Part shown: piece after piece, positions 8,321 through 17,312 of the stretch | How positions within the stretch are numbered: the stretch's first letter is position 1 | Layout of the letters: each line of letters begins with the position of its first letter | Assembly (NCBI RefSeq): GCF_002875945.1 | Contig: NZ_MCZK01000158.1 | Coordinates: 1-64,000 of the forward strand | Length of the DNA: 64,000 nt | Reading direction: 5' to 3' | Origin: Vibrio lentus | Lineage (GTDB): Bacteria > Pseudomonadota > Gammaproteobacteria > Enterobacterales > Vibrionaceae | Program-made: the position numbers and the translations under genes | The notes under the pieces: generated by a model | Database searches by the model: none | Told to the model about the DNA's origin: nothing | Seen by the model: only the letters and a program-made list of their open reading frames with translations

Positions 8321-9889
8321 TTGACTGATTTTGCTGCGCGACTAAAGCAAGTTGCAACCAACCCTAAGACCTTCTCTCAATTTGGTCGTGGTGTTGAAAG
8401 GGAAACGTTACGCTACACGGAAGATGGGCATCTTGCGACTGGGCCGCACCCAAAGGCTTTGGGATCTGCGTTGATGAACGGATGGGTAACGACCGATTTT
8501 TCTGAGTCGCTACTGGAGTTTATTACGCCTGTTTCTAACGACGTCCCGACGCTTTTGAATCAGTTGTCTGATATCCATCACTTCACACAAACCAAGTTAG
8601 ATGGCGAAAAGATGTGGCCTCTTTCTATGCCTTGTTATGTAGGCAGTGAAGATTACATTCAGTTAGCGCAATACGGCACCTCTAACAACGGCAAGATGAA
8701 GACGCTATATCGTGAAGGCCTAAAACGTCGTTACGGTAGCCTGATGCAGATTATTTCAGGTGTTCACTTCAACTTCTCTTTCCCGGATAGTTTTTGGGAT
8801 AGCCTGTTTGGAGAGCAAACCGAAGAAGCGCGTTGTGAATCTAAGTCCGATGCTTACTTTGGTTTGATTCGTAATTATTACCGTTTTGGCTGGTTAATTC
8901 CTTATTTCTTCGGTGCTTCACCTGCACTATGTCCTTCTTTCATCAAAGGAAGAGAGACAAAGCTACCTTTTGAAAAGATTGGCGAGACGCTGTATCTGCC
9001 AAAAGCAACGGCGCTACGTCTGAGCGATCTTGGCTACACCAACAGTGCTCAAAGTGTATTGAAAATTGGCTTTAATAGCCTAGACCAGTACCTAGAGGGA
9101 TTGAACCAAGCGATTCGCACACCATCGGAAGAATTTGCTGAAATCGGTACTAAAGTTGATGGTGAATACCGTCAGTTGAATAGCAATGTTCTTCAAATCG
9201 AGAACGAGCTTTATGCGCCAATTCGTCCTAAGCGTGTTGCTAAAAGTGGTGAGAAGCCATCTGAAGCACTAGCTCGTGCTGGTGTCGAGTACATCGAGGT
9301 TCGCTCTTTAGACGTAAACCCATTCAGCTCAATTGGTATCAATGAGCAACAAGTTCGCTTCTTAGATTTATTCCTAACTTGGAGTGTGTTAACTGACTCT
9401 GCTGAGATGGATAACTGCGAACTTGAATGCTGGCGTGATAACTGGAACAAGGTGATCTTAGAAGGTCGTCAAGTTGGTTTAGAGCTGAAAATCGGTTGTG
9501 ATGGCGAAAGACTGTCTCTGCAAGACTGGGCGAAGCGTGTCTTCAAAGACCTACGCTCTATTGCCGAAATGATGGACGCAGAGCAAGGTGGCCGTGCATA
9601 CCAAGAAACATGCGATACGCTTGAAACTTGGATCGATAACCCAGAATTAACGATTTCTGGTCAGCTACTTGAAGAGACTAAAAGATTAGGTGGTTTGGGT
9701 AAAGTCGGTTGTGCGCTAGGAAAAACCTACGCTCAACAACACAAAGCACACCAATATAAAGTTTACTCAGCCGAGTTGATGGAAGCGGAAGTTCAACGCT
9801 CAATGATTGCTCAGCAACAAAGTGAAGAAGCAAGCGCGCAAGATTTTGATAGCTTCTTAACGGATTATTTTTCGTATTTAAAAGCATAG
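8321..9889 (+). CDS. gshA: Glutamate-cysteine ligase
   Basis: ATP-dependent ligation of glutamate and cysteine, the first and rate-limiting step of glutathione synthesis, in the cytoplasm. At 522 residues it matches the proteobacterial GshA type. Visible family segments are FGRGVERETLRY near the N-terminus, the substrate-binding GVHFNFSFP, and EYIEVRSLDVNPFSS in the central region. The start codon is TTG at 8321, with no strong Shine-Dalgarno; the protein begins at the expected MTDFAARL. A 99-base gap separates it from the M16 gene, and a lipoprotein gene starts 10 bases after its stop. Confidence 0.96.
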   Translation: MTDFAARLKQVATNPKTFSQFGRGVERETLRYTEDGHLATGPHPKALGSALMNGWVTTDFSESLLEFITPVSNDVPTLLNQLSDIHHFTQTKLDGEKMWPLSMPCYVGSEDYIQLAQYGTSNNGKMKTLYREGLKRRYGSLMQIISGVHFNFSFPDSFWDSLFGEQTEEARCESKSDAYFGLIRNYYRFGWLIPYFFGASPALCPSFIKGRETKLPFEKIGETLYLPKATALRLSDLGYTNSAQSVLKIGFNSLDQYLEGLNQAIRTPSEEFAEIGTKVDGEYRQLNSNVLQIENELYAPIRPKRVAKSGEKPSEALARAGVEYIEVRSLDVNPFSSIGINEQQVRFLDLFLTWSVLTDSAEMDNCELECWRDNWNKVILEGRQVGLELKIGCDGERLSLQDWAKRVFKDLRSIAEMMDAEQGGRAYQETCDTLETWIDNPELTISGQLLEETKRLGGLGKVGCALGKTYAQQHKAHQYKVYSAELMEAEVQRSMIAQQQSEEASAQDFDSFLTDYFSYLKA

Positions 9890-9899
9890 CGAGACTTCG

Positions 9900-10550
9900 G
9901 TGGAAAGGAAGCAAGCCTTATTAGGCCCGTCCACTCGTGTAAGTGGAAAGTGGCTGCCCGTAGTGACTGTTGGTGTTGTCTCTAGCCTATTGGTTGGCTG
10001 TGCAACACCACCGCCTAAAGAGCAAAGTAACATCTGTAGTATCTTTAGAGAGCACCCTTCGTGGTACGAAGATGCGTTAGATATGCAAGAAGAGTGGGGA
10101 ACGCCCATCAACGTAGCGATGGCTTTTGTTAAACAAGAGAGTAGCTTTCGTCATGATGCGCGCCCACCAAAAGACTACATTTTGGGTTTCATTCCATGGG
10201 GTCGTGTGAGCAGTGCTTATGGTTATGCACAAGCTCAAGATCCTGCTTGGGAAGATTTCCAGAAGGCAACCAACAATGGTGGTTCAAGAACCAACTTTGA
10301 CGATGCACTGATGTTTATTGGCTGGTACACCAGCGAGACGCGTCGTCAGCTAGGGGTTTCACTTTGGGACCCATATAACCAGTACTTGGCTTATCATGAA
10401 GGTCGCGGTGGTTTTAAGCGTAAATCGTATAACAGCAAACCATCTTTGATTAAGGTGGCCCGCAAAGTCGAGCAGCAAGCAAAAGATTATGGCTGGCAAC
10501 TTAAACAGTGCCGCAAAGAACTAGAAGACAATCGAAGTTGGTTTTTCTAA
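9900..10550 (+). CDS. Lytic-transglycosylase-like lipoprotein
   Basis: The 216-residue protein has a basic N-terminus, a hydrophobic segment and a lipobox LLVGC (Cys34), so it is probably an envelope lipoprotein. The body resembles an SLT-type lysozyme fold: FVKQESSF near residue 78 contains the expected catalytic Glu followed by Ser-Ser-Phe, SAYGYAQAQ resembles the glycan-binding segment, and YLAYHEGRGGF resembles the Y-N/H-x-G motif. Cleavage of peptidoglycan is therefore inferred but not certain. The start is GTG with AAGGA close by. It lies between gshA and luxS, 10 and 24 bases away, and is likely co-transcribed with both. Confidence 0.72.
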   Translation: MERKQALLGPSTRVSGKWLPVVTVGVVSSLLVGCATPPPKEQSNICSIFREHPSWYEDALDMQEEWGTPINVAMAFVKQESSFRHDARPPKDYILGFIPWGRVSSAYGYAQAQDPAWEDFQKATNNGGSRTNFDDALMFIGWYTSETRRQLGVSLWDPYNQYLAYHEGRGGFKRKSYNSKPSLIKVARKVEQQAKDYGWQLKQCRKELEDNRSWFF

Positions 10551-10574
10551 AGCCAACCGTCATGGAGAATAGCA

Positions 10575-11093
10575 ATGCCTTTATTAGATAGTTTTACTGT
10601 TGATCATACACGCATGAACGCCCCGGCAGTTCGTGTTGCGAAAACAATGCAAACCCCAAAAGGGGATACCATCACGGTATTTGACCTGCGTTTTACTGCA
10701 CCAAACAAAGATATCCTATCTGAAAAAGGTATCCATACTCTAGAGCATCTATATGCTGGATTCATGCGTAATCAATTGAACGGTTCAGATGTAGAGATCA
10801 TCGATATTTCACCGATGGGTTGTCGCACTGGTTTCTACATGAGCTTGATTGGTACGCCTTCAGAGCAACAAGTCGCAGACGGTTGGTTAGCAGCAATGCA
10901 AGATGTGCTGAAAGTTGAGAATCAAAATAAGATCCCTGAGCTGAACGAATACCAATGTGGTACTGCGGCAATGCACTCTTTGGATGAAGCGAAAGATATC
11001 GCCAACGCGATCATCGCTGCTGGTATCTCTGTAAACAAAAATGATGAACTGGCACTGCCAGAGTCGATGCTTCAAGAGCTTAAAATCGACTAG
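10575..11093 (+). CDS. luxS: S-ribosylhomocysteine lyase (AI-2 synthase)
   Basis: Cleaves S-ribosylhomocysteine to homocysteine and DPD, the precursor of autoinducer-2, in the activated methyl cycle. The 172-residue protein shows the metal site HTLEH (His54, Glu57, His58) and the third ligand Cys128 in NEYQCGT. Catalytic Cys83 lies in MGCRTG. The full length and start MPLLDSFTVDH are typical of Vibrio LuxS, and GGAG precedes the ATG. Quorum sensing is relevant here because the LuxR/HapR-type output regulator is encoded 22 kb downstream (33216-33821). Confidence 0.98.
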   Translation: MPLLDSFTVDHTRMNAPAVRVAKTMQTPKGDTITVFDLRFTAPNKDILSEKGIHTLEHLYAGFMRNQLNGSDVEIIDISPMGCRTGFYMSLIGTPSEQQVADGWLAAMQDVLKVENQNKIPELNEYQCGTAAMHSLDEAKDIANAIIAAGISVNKNDELALPESMLQELKID

Positions 11094-11166
11094 TCATTGT
11101 TAGTTCACTTTGAATACGCTTCACTCTAGATACATCCTACTTTAGAGAAAGAGCGAGTTAGATACT

Positions 11167-11207
11167 AAAAGGCCCGGTTCAATGAACCGGGCCTTTTGTT
11201 TTTTTTT
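11167..11207. terminator. Bidirectional terminator between luxS and the CorB-like gene
   Basis: A 14-bp stem AAAAGGCCCGGTTC/GAACCGGGCCTTTT with a 3-base AAT loop, followed by GTTTTTTTTT on the plus strand. On the minus strand the stem itself ends in TTTT, so it can also serve the convergent gene at 11218-12489. Confidence 0.95.
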
Positions 11208-11217
11208 CGAGTCGCGA

Positions 11218-12489
11218 TTACCCGTTAGCTACCTGTGGAAACACGCGTACTAGCTTGATGCGGTTTTCTTCGAGTTCAACGATTTCCATCGGATGACTGG
11301 CAACCTCAACACTGAGGTGACTTTCTGGGATATCTTCTAGATGTTCTAATATCAGGCCATTGAGTGTTCTTGGGCCGTCAGTTGGCAATTTCCACTGCAA
11401 GCCTTTGTTTATATCTCGGATATTGGCGCTGCCTTCAATCAAAAAGCTACCATCACTCTGTGGAGTGATCTCTTCAGATAAGCTCGGTGCAATAGAAGTC
11501 GTAAATTCGCCCACGATCTCTTCAAGAATATCTTCTAGCGTGACCAAGCCGTTGATATCGCCATACTCATCGACGATCAAGCCAATGCGCTGTTTGTTGC
11601 GTTGGAATTTAAGCAGTTGAATGTTGAGTGGCGTCGCTTCAGGAATAAAGTAGATTTCATCTGCGGCACGCAGCAGTGTCTCTTTATTGAACTCGTTCTT
11701 TTCAAGCATCAAGCGATAAGCTTCACGCAGCCTCAGCATACCAACCACTTCATCTATCTGATCGCGGTATAGCACGACACGACCATGAGGAGAGTGAGTG
11801 AGCTGACGGACGATCGATTTCCAATCATCATTGATGTCGATGCCGGTGATCTCATTACGCGGCACCATGATGTCATTCACGGTGACGTGCTCTAAATCTA
11901 GAATAGACACCAACATATCTTGGTGACGCTGAGGTATCAGGGTTCCCGCTTCATTTACTACGGTTCTAAGCTCTTCAGAACTCAAATGGTCGGTCGCATC
12001 ATGACTGGCTTTGACACCTAGGATACGTATGAAACCGTTAGTAATAAAGTTAACCAAGATAACCAGTGGCGACAGCACCTTCATCAGTATCATTAATAGA
12101 ATACTGCTGGCGTAAGACACTCGTTCTGGGAAAAGTGAGGCGATGGTTTTTGGGGTAACCTCAGCAAATACGAGGATCACTAGGGTTAGGGCTCCGGTTG
12201 CGATTGCAACACCGATATCCCCATAGATACGCATACCAAGAATCGTAGCGATCGCAGATGCAAGAATGTTGACGAGATTGTTGCCGATGAGAATGAGGCC
12301 GATCAATCTGTCTGGGCGACTCAGAAGTTTTTCTACGCGTTTGGCACCTTTATGGCCCGTACTGGCTAAGTGCTTTAAACGGTAGCGGTTCAGGGACATC
12401 ATGCCCGTTTCAGAACCAGAGAAATAACCAGAAATTACGATGAGACACGCGAGTAGCGCAAATAAGATACCCGTTGATATGTCGTCCAA
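11218..12489 (-). CDS. CNNM/CBS/CorC-HlyC domain membrane protein (CorB-like, YfjD family)
   Basis: The 423-residue protein has a DUF21/CNNM transmembrane domain (about 1-190, starting with SGYFSGSETGMMSLNRYR). A CBS pair follows (about 205-325, beginning VTVNDIMVPRNEI), then a C-terminal CorC_HlyC transporter-associated domain (about 340-415). Family members are tied to Mg2+ or Co2+ transport, and recent structural work on CNNM/CorC proteins supports Mg2+ export. The substrate here is not shown by sequence. It lies downstream of ypjD on the same strand with a hairpin between them, a linkage to ffh also seen in enterobacteria. Confidence 0.88.
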   Translation of the reverse strand: MDDISTGILFALLACLIVISGYFSGSETGMMSLNRYRLKHLASTGHKGAKRVEKLLSRPDRLIGLILIGNNLVNILASAIATILGMRIYGDIGVAIATGALTLVILVFAEVTPKTIASLFPERVSYASSILLMILMKVLSPLVILVNFITNGFIRILGVKASHDATDHLSSEELRTVVNEAGTLIPQRHQDMLVSILDLEHVTVNDIMVPRNEITGIDINDDWKSIVRQLTHSPHGRVVLYRDQIDEVVGMLRLREAYRLMLEKNEFNKETLLRAADEIYFIPEATPLNIQLLKFQRNKQRIGLIVDEYGDINGLVTLEDILEEIVGEFTTSIAPSLSEEITPQSDGSFLIEGSANIRDINKGLQWKLPTDGPRTLNGLILEHLEDIPESHLSVEVASHPMEIVELEENRIKLVRVFPQVANG

Positions 12490-12576
12490 AACTATTCTTT
12501 TCCTATTTGTGTATCTTGATTAATTTATGACCGAACATGGTCGAGATGTCAATTGAATCTAACGGACTCAATATTT

Positions 12577-12607
12577 TAAAGGCAAGGTGTGTGAGACCTT
12601 GCCTTTA
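12577..12607 (-). terminator. Hairpin between ypjD and the CorB-like gene
   Basis: Perfect 12-bp inverted repeat TAAAGGCAAGGT/ACCTTGCCTTTA with a 7-base loop. It follows ypjD on the minus strand, but the downstream tract (AAAATATT on that strand) is only weakly T-rich, so termination may be partial and corB may be partly read through. Confidence 0.65.
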
Positions 12608-12616
12608 TTTTACAGA

Positions 12617-13420
12617 CTAATTCAGGATGATTTCCTGAACGAAGCGGCTACCGAAGTAGGCTAATGTGAGCATGCTGGCGCCAGCAAGGGCGAACCAAGT
12701 GACTTTCTGTCCACGCCAACCTTTTTGATAATGACCCCAAAGAAGGATGGAGTAGATAACCCAAGCAATAAAAGACAACACGGCTTTGTGCGCCTTTCCT
12801 TGAGCAAACATATCTTGTACGAAGATAAGGCCAGTCAGCAAGGTACCAGTTAATAAACCATTACCGATAAGAATGATCTTGAAAAGTTGTCTTTCCACCA
12901 TCATTAATGGAGGTAGGTTAGGGTTTATTACTAACGCTTTTTTCTTTTTAAGTTTGTGATCGAGCCACGCGAGTTGCAGAGCATATAGCGCGCCGATAGT
13001 CAGTGTCGCGTATGAGAAGAGCGCCAAAGAGATGTGCACAAGCAGTTTTGGGTCATTCTCTAGATGTTTGATGAAGGTGCTCGGAAGAAAAGTGGCAGCC
13101 ATCAAATTAAGCGCAGCGAAGCTATAAACGACGGGCAAGATGAACCACAATCGGGTTTTGAGCATAGCACCGCTCATCACCAAAGAGATGATTAAACTGA
13201 TCAATGAAGCAACGTTCAAGATACTGAGGTTTTGGCCACTGGCATTAAAGATTAAATCGCCAAGCAACCAAGCATGGAAAGCTAAAGCAAGTAATGCGCT
13301 GATAAACACCGTTTTTACACGGATTCCTGTTTGGTGCACGAGACCTGGAATGATCGTGGAAATCGCTATTGTATAAAGAAAGGCTGCTGCGATCGCAATA
13401 AGACTGTCCATGGTATCCAT
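12617..13420 (-). CDS. ypjD: YpjD-family cytochrome c assembly-like inner membrane protein
   Basis: The 267-residue polytopic protein has about eight hydrophobic segments and the layout of CcmC/CcsA-like haem-handling proteins. The second half contains the conserved HISLALFSYATLTIGALYALQ stretch. E. coli YpjD is likewise encoded beside ffh and a CorB homologue; its function is not established. Two in-frame starts are possible, 13420 or 13411. GGATAC before the second gives it slightly better spacing. The gene is divergent from ffh, with about 190 bases between them for two promoters. Confidence 0.82.
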   Translation of the reverse strand: MDTMDSLIAIAAAFLYTIAISTIIPGLVHQTGIRVKTVFISALLALAFHAWLLGDLIFNASGQNLSILNVASLISLIISLVMSGAMLKTRLWFILPVVYSFAALNLMAATFLPSTFIKHLENDPKLLVHISLALFSYATLTIGALYALQLAWLDHKLKKKKALVINPNLPPLMMVERQLFKIILIGNGLLTGTLLTGLIFVQDMFAQGKAHKAVLSFIAWVIYSILLWGHYQKGWRGQKVTWFALAGASMLTLAYFGSRFVQEIILN

Positions 13421-13611
13421 TTAAATGATTACTAATTGACGAATTATACCTTGCATCGCTCTTTGGGGCTATGGTGAACCTCACTCAATTCCAAGGGAAC
13501 AATGTCTCACATCACAAGCGTGGATGATTAACGCTCTACAACGGGTATGACTCTAATCCACGCTAATGTATACTCACAGTAATAGTCGCAGGATTGAGCG
13601 AAGAGAAAACT

Positions 13612-15006
13612 ATGTTTGATAATTTAACGGATCGTCTATCCAAAACGCTGAAGAATATCAGCGGTAAAGGTCGTCTGACCGAAGACAATATTAAAGAGAC
13701 GCTGCGTGAAGTACGTATGGCGCTACTTGAAGCCGACGTTGCACTGCCAGTTGTCCGTGATTTTGTTAAGCGCGTAAAAGAAGGCGCTGTGGGTGTTGAG
13801 GTATCTAAATCTCTAACACCTGGCCAAGAATTCATTAAGATCGTTCAAGCTGAACTTGAAGCTGTGATGGGCGAGTCCAACGAGGCTCTTGACCTAGCAG
13901 CACAACCGCCAGCAGTTATCTTAATGGCGGGTCTACAAGGTGCGGGTAAAACCACATCGGTAGGTAAACTATCTAAGCTCCTGACTGAGCGTGACAAGAA
14001 GAAAGTTTTGGTTGTGTCTGCCGACGTTTACCGTCCAGCGGCGATCAAACAGCTTGAAACCTTAGCAAGCGATGTTGGTGTCGACTTCTTCCCATCTTCA
14101 GCTGACCAAAAGCCTCTTGATATTGCAAACGCTGCAATCGACCACGCGAAGAAGAAATTCTACGACGTTCTAATTGTCGATACTGCTGGTCGTTTGGCTA
14201 TCGATGAAGAGATGATGGGCGAGATCAAAGAGCTTCATACTGCAATTAACCCAGTAGAGACACTGTTCGTTGTTGATGCAATGACAGGTCAAGATGCTGC
14301 TAATACTGCAAAAGCCTTTGGCGATACGCTACCACTTACCGGTGTTATCTTAACGAAAGTGGATGGTGATGCGCGTGGTGGTGCTGCACTGTCTGTTCGT
14401 CATATCACGGGTAAACCAATTAAATTCTTGGGTGTCGGTGAAAAAACTGACGCACTAGAACCGTTCCACCCAGATCGTGTTGCTTCTCGTATCCTTGGTA
14501 TGGGCGACGTACTGTCTCTTATTGAAGACCTACAGAAAAACGTTGATACCGAGAAAGCAGAGAAACTGGCTAAGAAGTTCAAAGAGAAGAAAGGTTTTGA
14601 CCTTGAAGACTTCCGTGAACAGCTAGGACAAATGCAGAACATGGGCGGCATGATGGGCATGATGGATAAGCTTCCAGGCATGTCTCAGTTACCGGACAAC
14701 GTAAAAGACAAAGTTGATGACAAGATGTTTAAGCAAATGGAAGCGATCATCAACTCTATGACAATGAAAGAGCGCCAGCGTCCTGACCTAATCAAAGGCT
14801 CACGCAAGAAGCGTATTGCTGCAGGTTCTGGTACTCAAGTACAAGATGTAAACCGTATGCTGAAACAGTTCACTCAAATGCAGAAGATGATGAAGAAAAT
14901 GCAGAAGGGTGGAATGAAAGGCATGATGCGCAACATGCAAGGCATGATGGGCGGCGGTGGAGGTATGGGCGGAATGGGTGGTGGTTTTAACCCGTTTGGC
15001 CGATAA
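13612..15006 (+). CDS. ffh: Signal recognition particle protein Ffh
   Basis: GTPase subunit of the bacterial SRP. With 4.5S RNA it binds hydrophobic signal sequences and docks with FtsY. The 464-residue product has the N-domain bundle (1-85) and a G-domain with GLQGAGKTT, DTAGR and TKVDGDARGG. A Met-rich M-domain (about 300-464) ends in a Met/Gly-rich tail with MMGGGGGMGG-type repeats. The start at 13612 gives the universal MFDNLTDRL N-terminus; the frame is open to a TTG at 13594, which is not used in homologues. A TATACT -10-like element lies at 13569-13574. Confidence 0.98.
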   Translation: MFDNLTDRLSKTLKNISGKGRLTEDNIKETLREVRMALLEADVALPVVRDFVKRVKEGAVGVEVSKSLTPGQEFIKIVQAELEAVMGESNEALDLAAQPPAVILMAGLQGAGKTTSVGKLSKLLTERDKKKVLVVSADVYRPAAIKQLETLASDVGVDFFPSSADQKPLDIANAAIDHAKKKFYDVLIVDTAGRLAIDEEMMGEIKELHTAINPVETLFVVDAMTGQDAANTAKAFGDTLPLTGVILTKVDGDARGGAALSVRHITGKPIKFLGVGEKTDALEPFHPDRVASRILGMGDVLSLIEDLQKNVDTEKAEKLAKKFKEKKGFDLEDFREQLGQMQNMGGMMGMMDKLPGMSQLPDNVKDKVDDKMFKQMEAIINSMTMKERQRPDLIKGSRKKRIAAGSGTQVQDVNRMLKQFTQMQKMMKKMQKGGMKGMMRNMQGMMGGGGGMGGMGGGFNPFGR

Positions 15007-15097
15007 TCTACAAATGTAAGCTTTAGCTACGTTACTTTTCATAGTGTTAGCCGTGTCACAGAAAGTGTACGGTGGCTATGTTGGTGAAAAAATAGCT

Positions 15098-15143
15098 AAA
15101 GCCCTTGCATTGCACCGGAATAAGAGTAAAATTCCGGGGCTTT
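15098..15143 (+). other. Interrupted hairpin in the ffh-rpsP spacer
   Basis: AAAGCC (15098-15103) pairs with GGCTTT (15138-15143), and inside it CCGGAAT (15115-15121) pairs with ATTCCGG (15131-15137) around a 9-base loop. A bulge of about 11 bases lies on the 5' side. It is followed by AATTT, so it could be an ffh terminator or part of the rpsP leader. Confidence 0.6.
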
Positions 15144-15156
15144 AATTTGGCACGAG

Positions 15157-15185
15157 ACCCCAAGCTATTTACTTATACTTGGGGT
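15157..15185 (+). promoter_or_regulatory. Second hairpin, candidate rpsP leader attenuator
   Basis: ACCCCAAG (15157-15164) pairs perfectly with CTTGGGGT (15178-15185) around a 13-base loop, followed by the T-rich TAATTATTTTATT. It lies 33 bases upstream of the rpsP start, where a ribosomal-protein leader or attenuator would sit. Confidence 0.5.
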
Positions 15186-15218
15186 TAATTATTTTATTAA
15201 GAAAGCAAAGAGGACGAC

Positions 15219-15467
15219 ATGGTAACCATTCGTTTGGCACGTCACGGTGCAAAGAAGCGCCCATTTTATCAAATCGTAGTTGCGGATAGCCGTAACTCTG
15301 TAACTGGCCGTTTCATCGAGAAAGTAGGTTTCTTTAACCCTACTGCTCAAGGTCAAGAAGAAGGTCTACGTCTAGACCTAGATCGTGTTAACCACTGGGT
15401 TGGTCAAGGCGCATCTCTATCTGACCGCGTAGCTAAGCTAGTTAAAGACGCTCAAAAAGCGGCTTAA
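15219..15467 (+). CDS. rpsP: 30S ribosomal protein S16
   Basis: Small-subunit ribosomal protein needed for 30S assembly. Its 82 residues begin with the diagnostic MVTIRLARHGAKKRPFYQIV and contain the conserved NPTA and DRVNHWVGQGA segments. An AGAGGA Shine-Dalgarno lies 6-8 bases upstream. It is first in the conserved rpsP-rimM-trmD-rplS operon, preceded by two hairpins in the spacer after ffh. Confidence 0.98.
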   Translation: MVTIRLARHGAKKRPFYQIVVADSRNSVTGRFIEKVGFFNPTAQGQEEGLRLDLDRVNHWVGQGASLSDRVAKLVKDAQKAA

Positions 15468-15493
15468 TTCTTTTTTAAAAAGAGAAATAGCTT

Positions 15494-16048
15494 ATGTCGA
15501 TGAAGGGTAAAGAAACGATGAGCGAGCAAAACGAAAGAATTGTTATGGGTAAACTTGGGTCTACCTATGGTATTCGTGGCTGGCTTAAAGTGTTCTCCTA
15601 CACAGACAATGCTGAAAGCATATTTGATTACAGTCCTTGGTATTTAAAGCTAAAGGGCGAGTGGGTTGAGTATAAAGTTGAAAGCTGGAAACGTCATGGC
15701 CAAGGCTATGTATGTAAGCTAGCGGGATTAGATGTACGTGAAGACGCGCAACTGATGACCAACTTTGAAATTGCTATTGACCCTGCTTCATTACCTGAAT
15801 TGTCAGAAGATGAATTCTACTGGCGCGAATTGTTCGGTATGCAAGTTTTTACCACTAAAGGTTACAACCTTGGTGAGGTCACTGACCTATTAGAAACTGG
15901 CTCGAACGATGTTCTAGTAATCAAAGCAAATCTTAAAGATGCTTTTGGCCAAAAGGAACGGTTAATTCCGTACCTTGAAGAGCAAGTGATCAAGAAAGTT
16001 GATCGCGAAGCTCGCCGGATCGAAGTTGACTGGGATCCTGGATTCTAA
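15494..16048 (+). CDS. rimM: Ribosome maturation factor RimM
   Basis: Late 30S-assembly factor acting on the head domain of the small subunit. The 184-residue product contains the N-terminal RimM barrel (VMGKLGSTYGIRGWLKVFSYTD) and a C-terminal PRC-barrel-like domain (from about 100, EFYWRELFGMQV). It begins MSMKGKETMSEQ; a later ATG at 15518 is also in frame and would give MSEQNERIV. Position in rpsP-rimM-trmD-rplS supports the call. Confidence 0.96.
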   Translation: MSMKGKETMSEQNERIVMGKLGSTYGIRGWLKVFSYTDNAESIFDYSPWYLKLKGEWVEYKVESWKRHGQGYVCKLAGLDVREDAQLMTNFEIAIDPASLPELSEDEFYWRELFGMQVFTTKGYNLGEVTDLLETGSNDVLVIKANLKDAFGQKERLIPYLEEQVIKKVDREARRIEVDWDPGF

Positions 16049-16074
16049 CTCCAAATTACAGAGCGAGAGAACAC

Positions 16075-16815
16075 ATGTGGGTTGGCGTAATTAGCCTGTT
16101 TCCTGAAATGTTCCGTTCTGTTACTGATTTCGGAGTAACAGGTCAAGCGGTTAAAAAAGGTCTTTTATCTATTGAGACATGGAATCCTCGTGATTTCACT
16201 CATGATAAACATCGCACTGTTGATGACAGACCTTACGGTGGTGGTCCTGGCATGTTAATGATGGTTCAGCCTTTGCGCGACGCTATCCAAACAGCCAAAC
16301 AGGCAGCACCGGGAAAGACGAAGGTTATCTACCTTTCACCTCAAGGTCGTAAACTCGACCAACAAGGTGTTGAAGAGCTGGCAACGAACGAGAACTTGCT
16401 TCTTATTTGTGGTCGCTATGAAGGGGTAGATGAGCGCATCATTCAATCTGAAGTCGACGAAGAATGGTCGATTGGAGATTTTGTGATGACGGGTGGTGAA
16501 CTGCCAGCCATGACGTTGATTGATTCAGTCTCTCGGTTTGTTCCGGGTGTACTTGGAGATTTCGCTTCAGCAGAAGAAGATTCTTTTGCAAATGGTTTGC
16601 TAGATTGTCCCCATTATACGCGCCCTGAGGTGCTAGACGATAAAGATGTGCCCTCGGTACTCAAGTCTGGAAACCATAAGGACATTCGTCGCTGGCGATT
16701 GAAACAATCGTTGGGCCGAACTTGGCTAAGAAGACCAGAACTCCTGGAAAACCTAGCTCTGACTGACGAACAGGAACAATTACTGGCTGAATTCATTAAA
16801 GAGCAACGCTCTTAA
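16075..16815 (+). CDS. trmD: tRNA (guanine-N1)-methyltransferase
   Basis: S-adenosylmethionine-dependent methylation of G37 in tRNAs, which prevents +1 frameshifting. The 246 residues have the SPOUT trefoil-knot signatures YLSPQGRKLDQ and ICGRYEGVDERI, followed by EWSIGDFVMTGGELPAM. The start MWVGVISLFPEMF is universal. It is third in the operon, 26 bases after rimM. Confidence 0.98.
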   Translation: MWVGVISLFPEMFRSVTDFGVTGQAVKKGLLSIETWNPRDFTHDKHRTVDDRPYGGGPGMLMMVQPLRDAIQTAKQAAPGKTKVIYLSPQGRKLDQQGVEELATNENLLLICGRYEGVDERIIQSEVDEEWSIGDFVMTGGELPAMTLIDSVSRFVPGVLGDFASAEEDSFANGLLDCPHYTRPEVLDDKDVPSVLKSGNHKDIRRWRLKQSLGRTWLRRPELLENLALTDEQEQLLAEFIKEQRS

Positions 16816-16874
16816 CGAAAAGCAAGCAGTAACCTATTAAATTTAGTATCAGTTTATTCTAGGAATTTATACAA

Positions 16875-17228
16875 ATGAGCAACATCATCAAGGCTCTTGA
16901 AGAAGAGCAACTAAAATCAGACCTTCCTAAATTCGCACCAGGTGACACTGTTGTAGTTAAGGTTAAGGTAAAAGAAGGTGACCGTGAGCGTCTACAGGCT
17001 TTCGAAGGCGTTGTAATCGCTATTCGTAACCGTGGTCTTCACTCTGCATTCACAGTTCGTAAGATTTCGAACGGTGAAGGTGTAGAGCGTGCGTTCCAAA
17101 CTCACTCTCCAATGGTTGATAGCATCGAAGTTAAACGCCGTGGTGCAGTACGTCGTGCCAAGTTGTACTACCTACGTGAGCGTTCTGGTAAGTCAGCTCG
17201 TATTAAAGAGAAGCTTACTAAGAAGTAA
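16875..17228 (+). CDS. rplS: 50S ribosomal protein L19
   Basis: Large-subunit ribosomal protein near the 30S interface. Its 117 residues include [22 protein letters not shown] and the conserved [32 protein letters not shown] precedes the ATG. It is last in the rpsP-rimM-trmD-rplS operon and is followed by a strong terminator. Confidence 0.98.
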
Positions 17229-17249
17229 TTCTTTTTGCATTCTATCGAT

Positions 17250-17279
17250 AAAAGCGGAGCCATTTGGCTCCGCTTTTTT
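17250..17279 (+). terminator. Terminator of the rpsP-rplS operon
   Basis: AAAAGCGGAGCC pairs with GGCTCCGCTTTT around an ATTT loop, with a T run following. It lies 21 bases after rplS. Confidence 0.95.
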
Positions 17280-17312
17280 GTACCTGCTATTTAGAGTTTC
17301 GCAGATAAGAGG

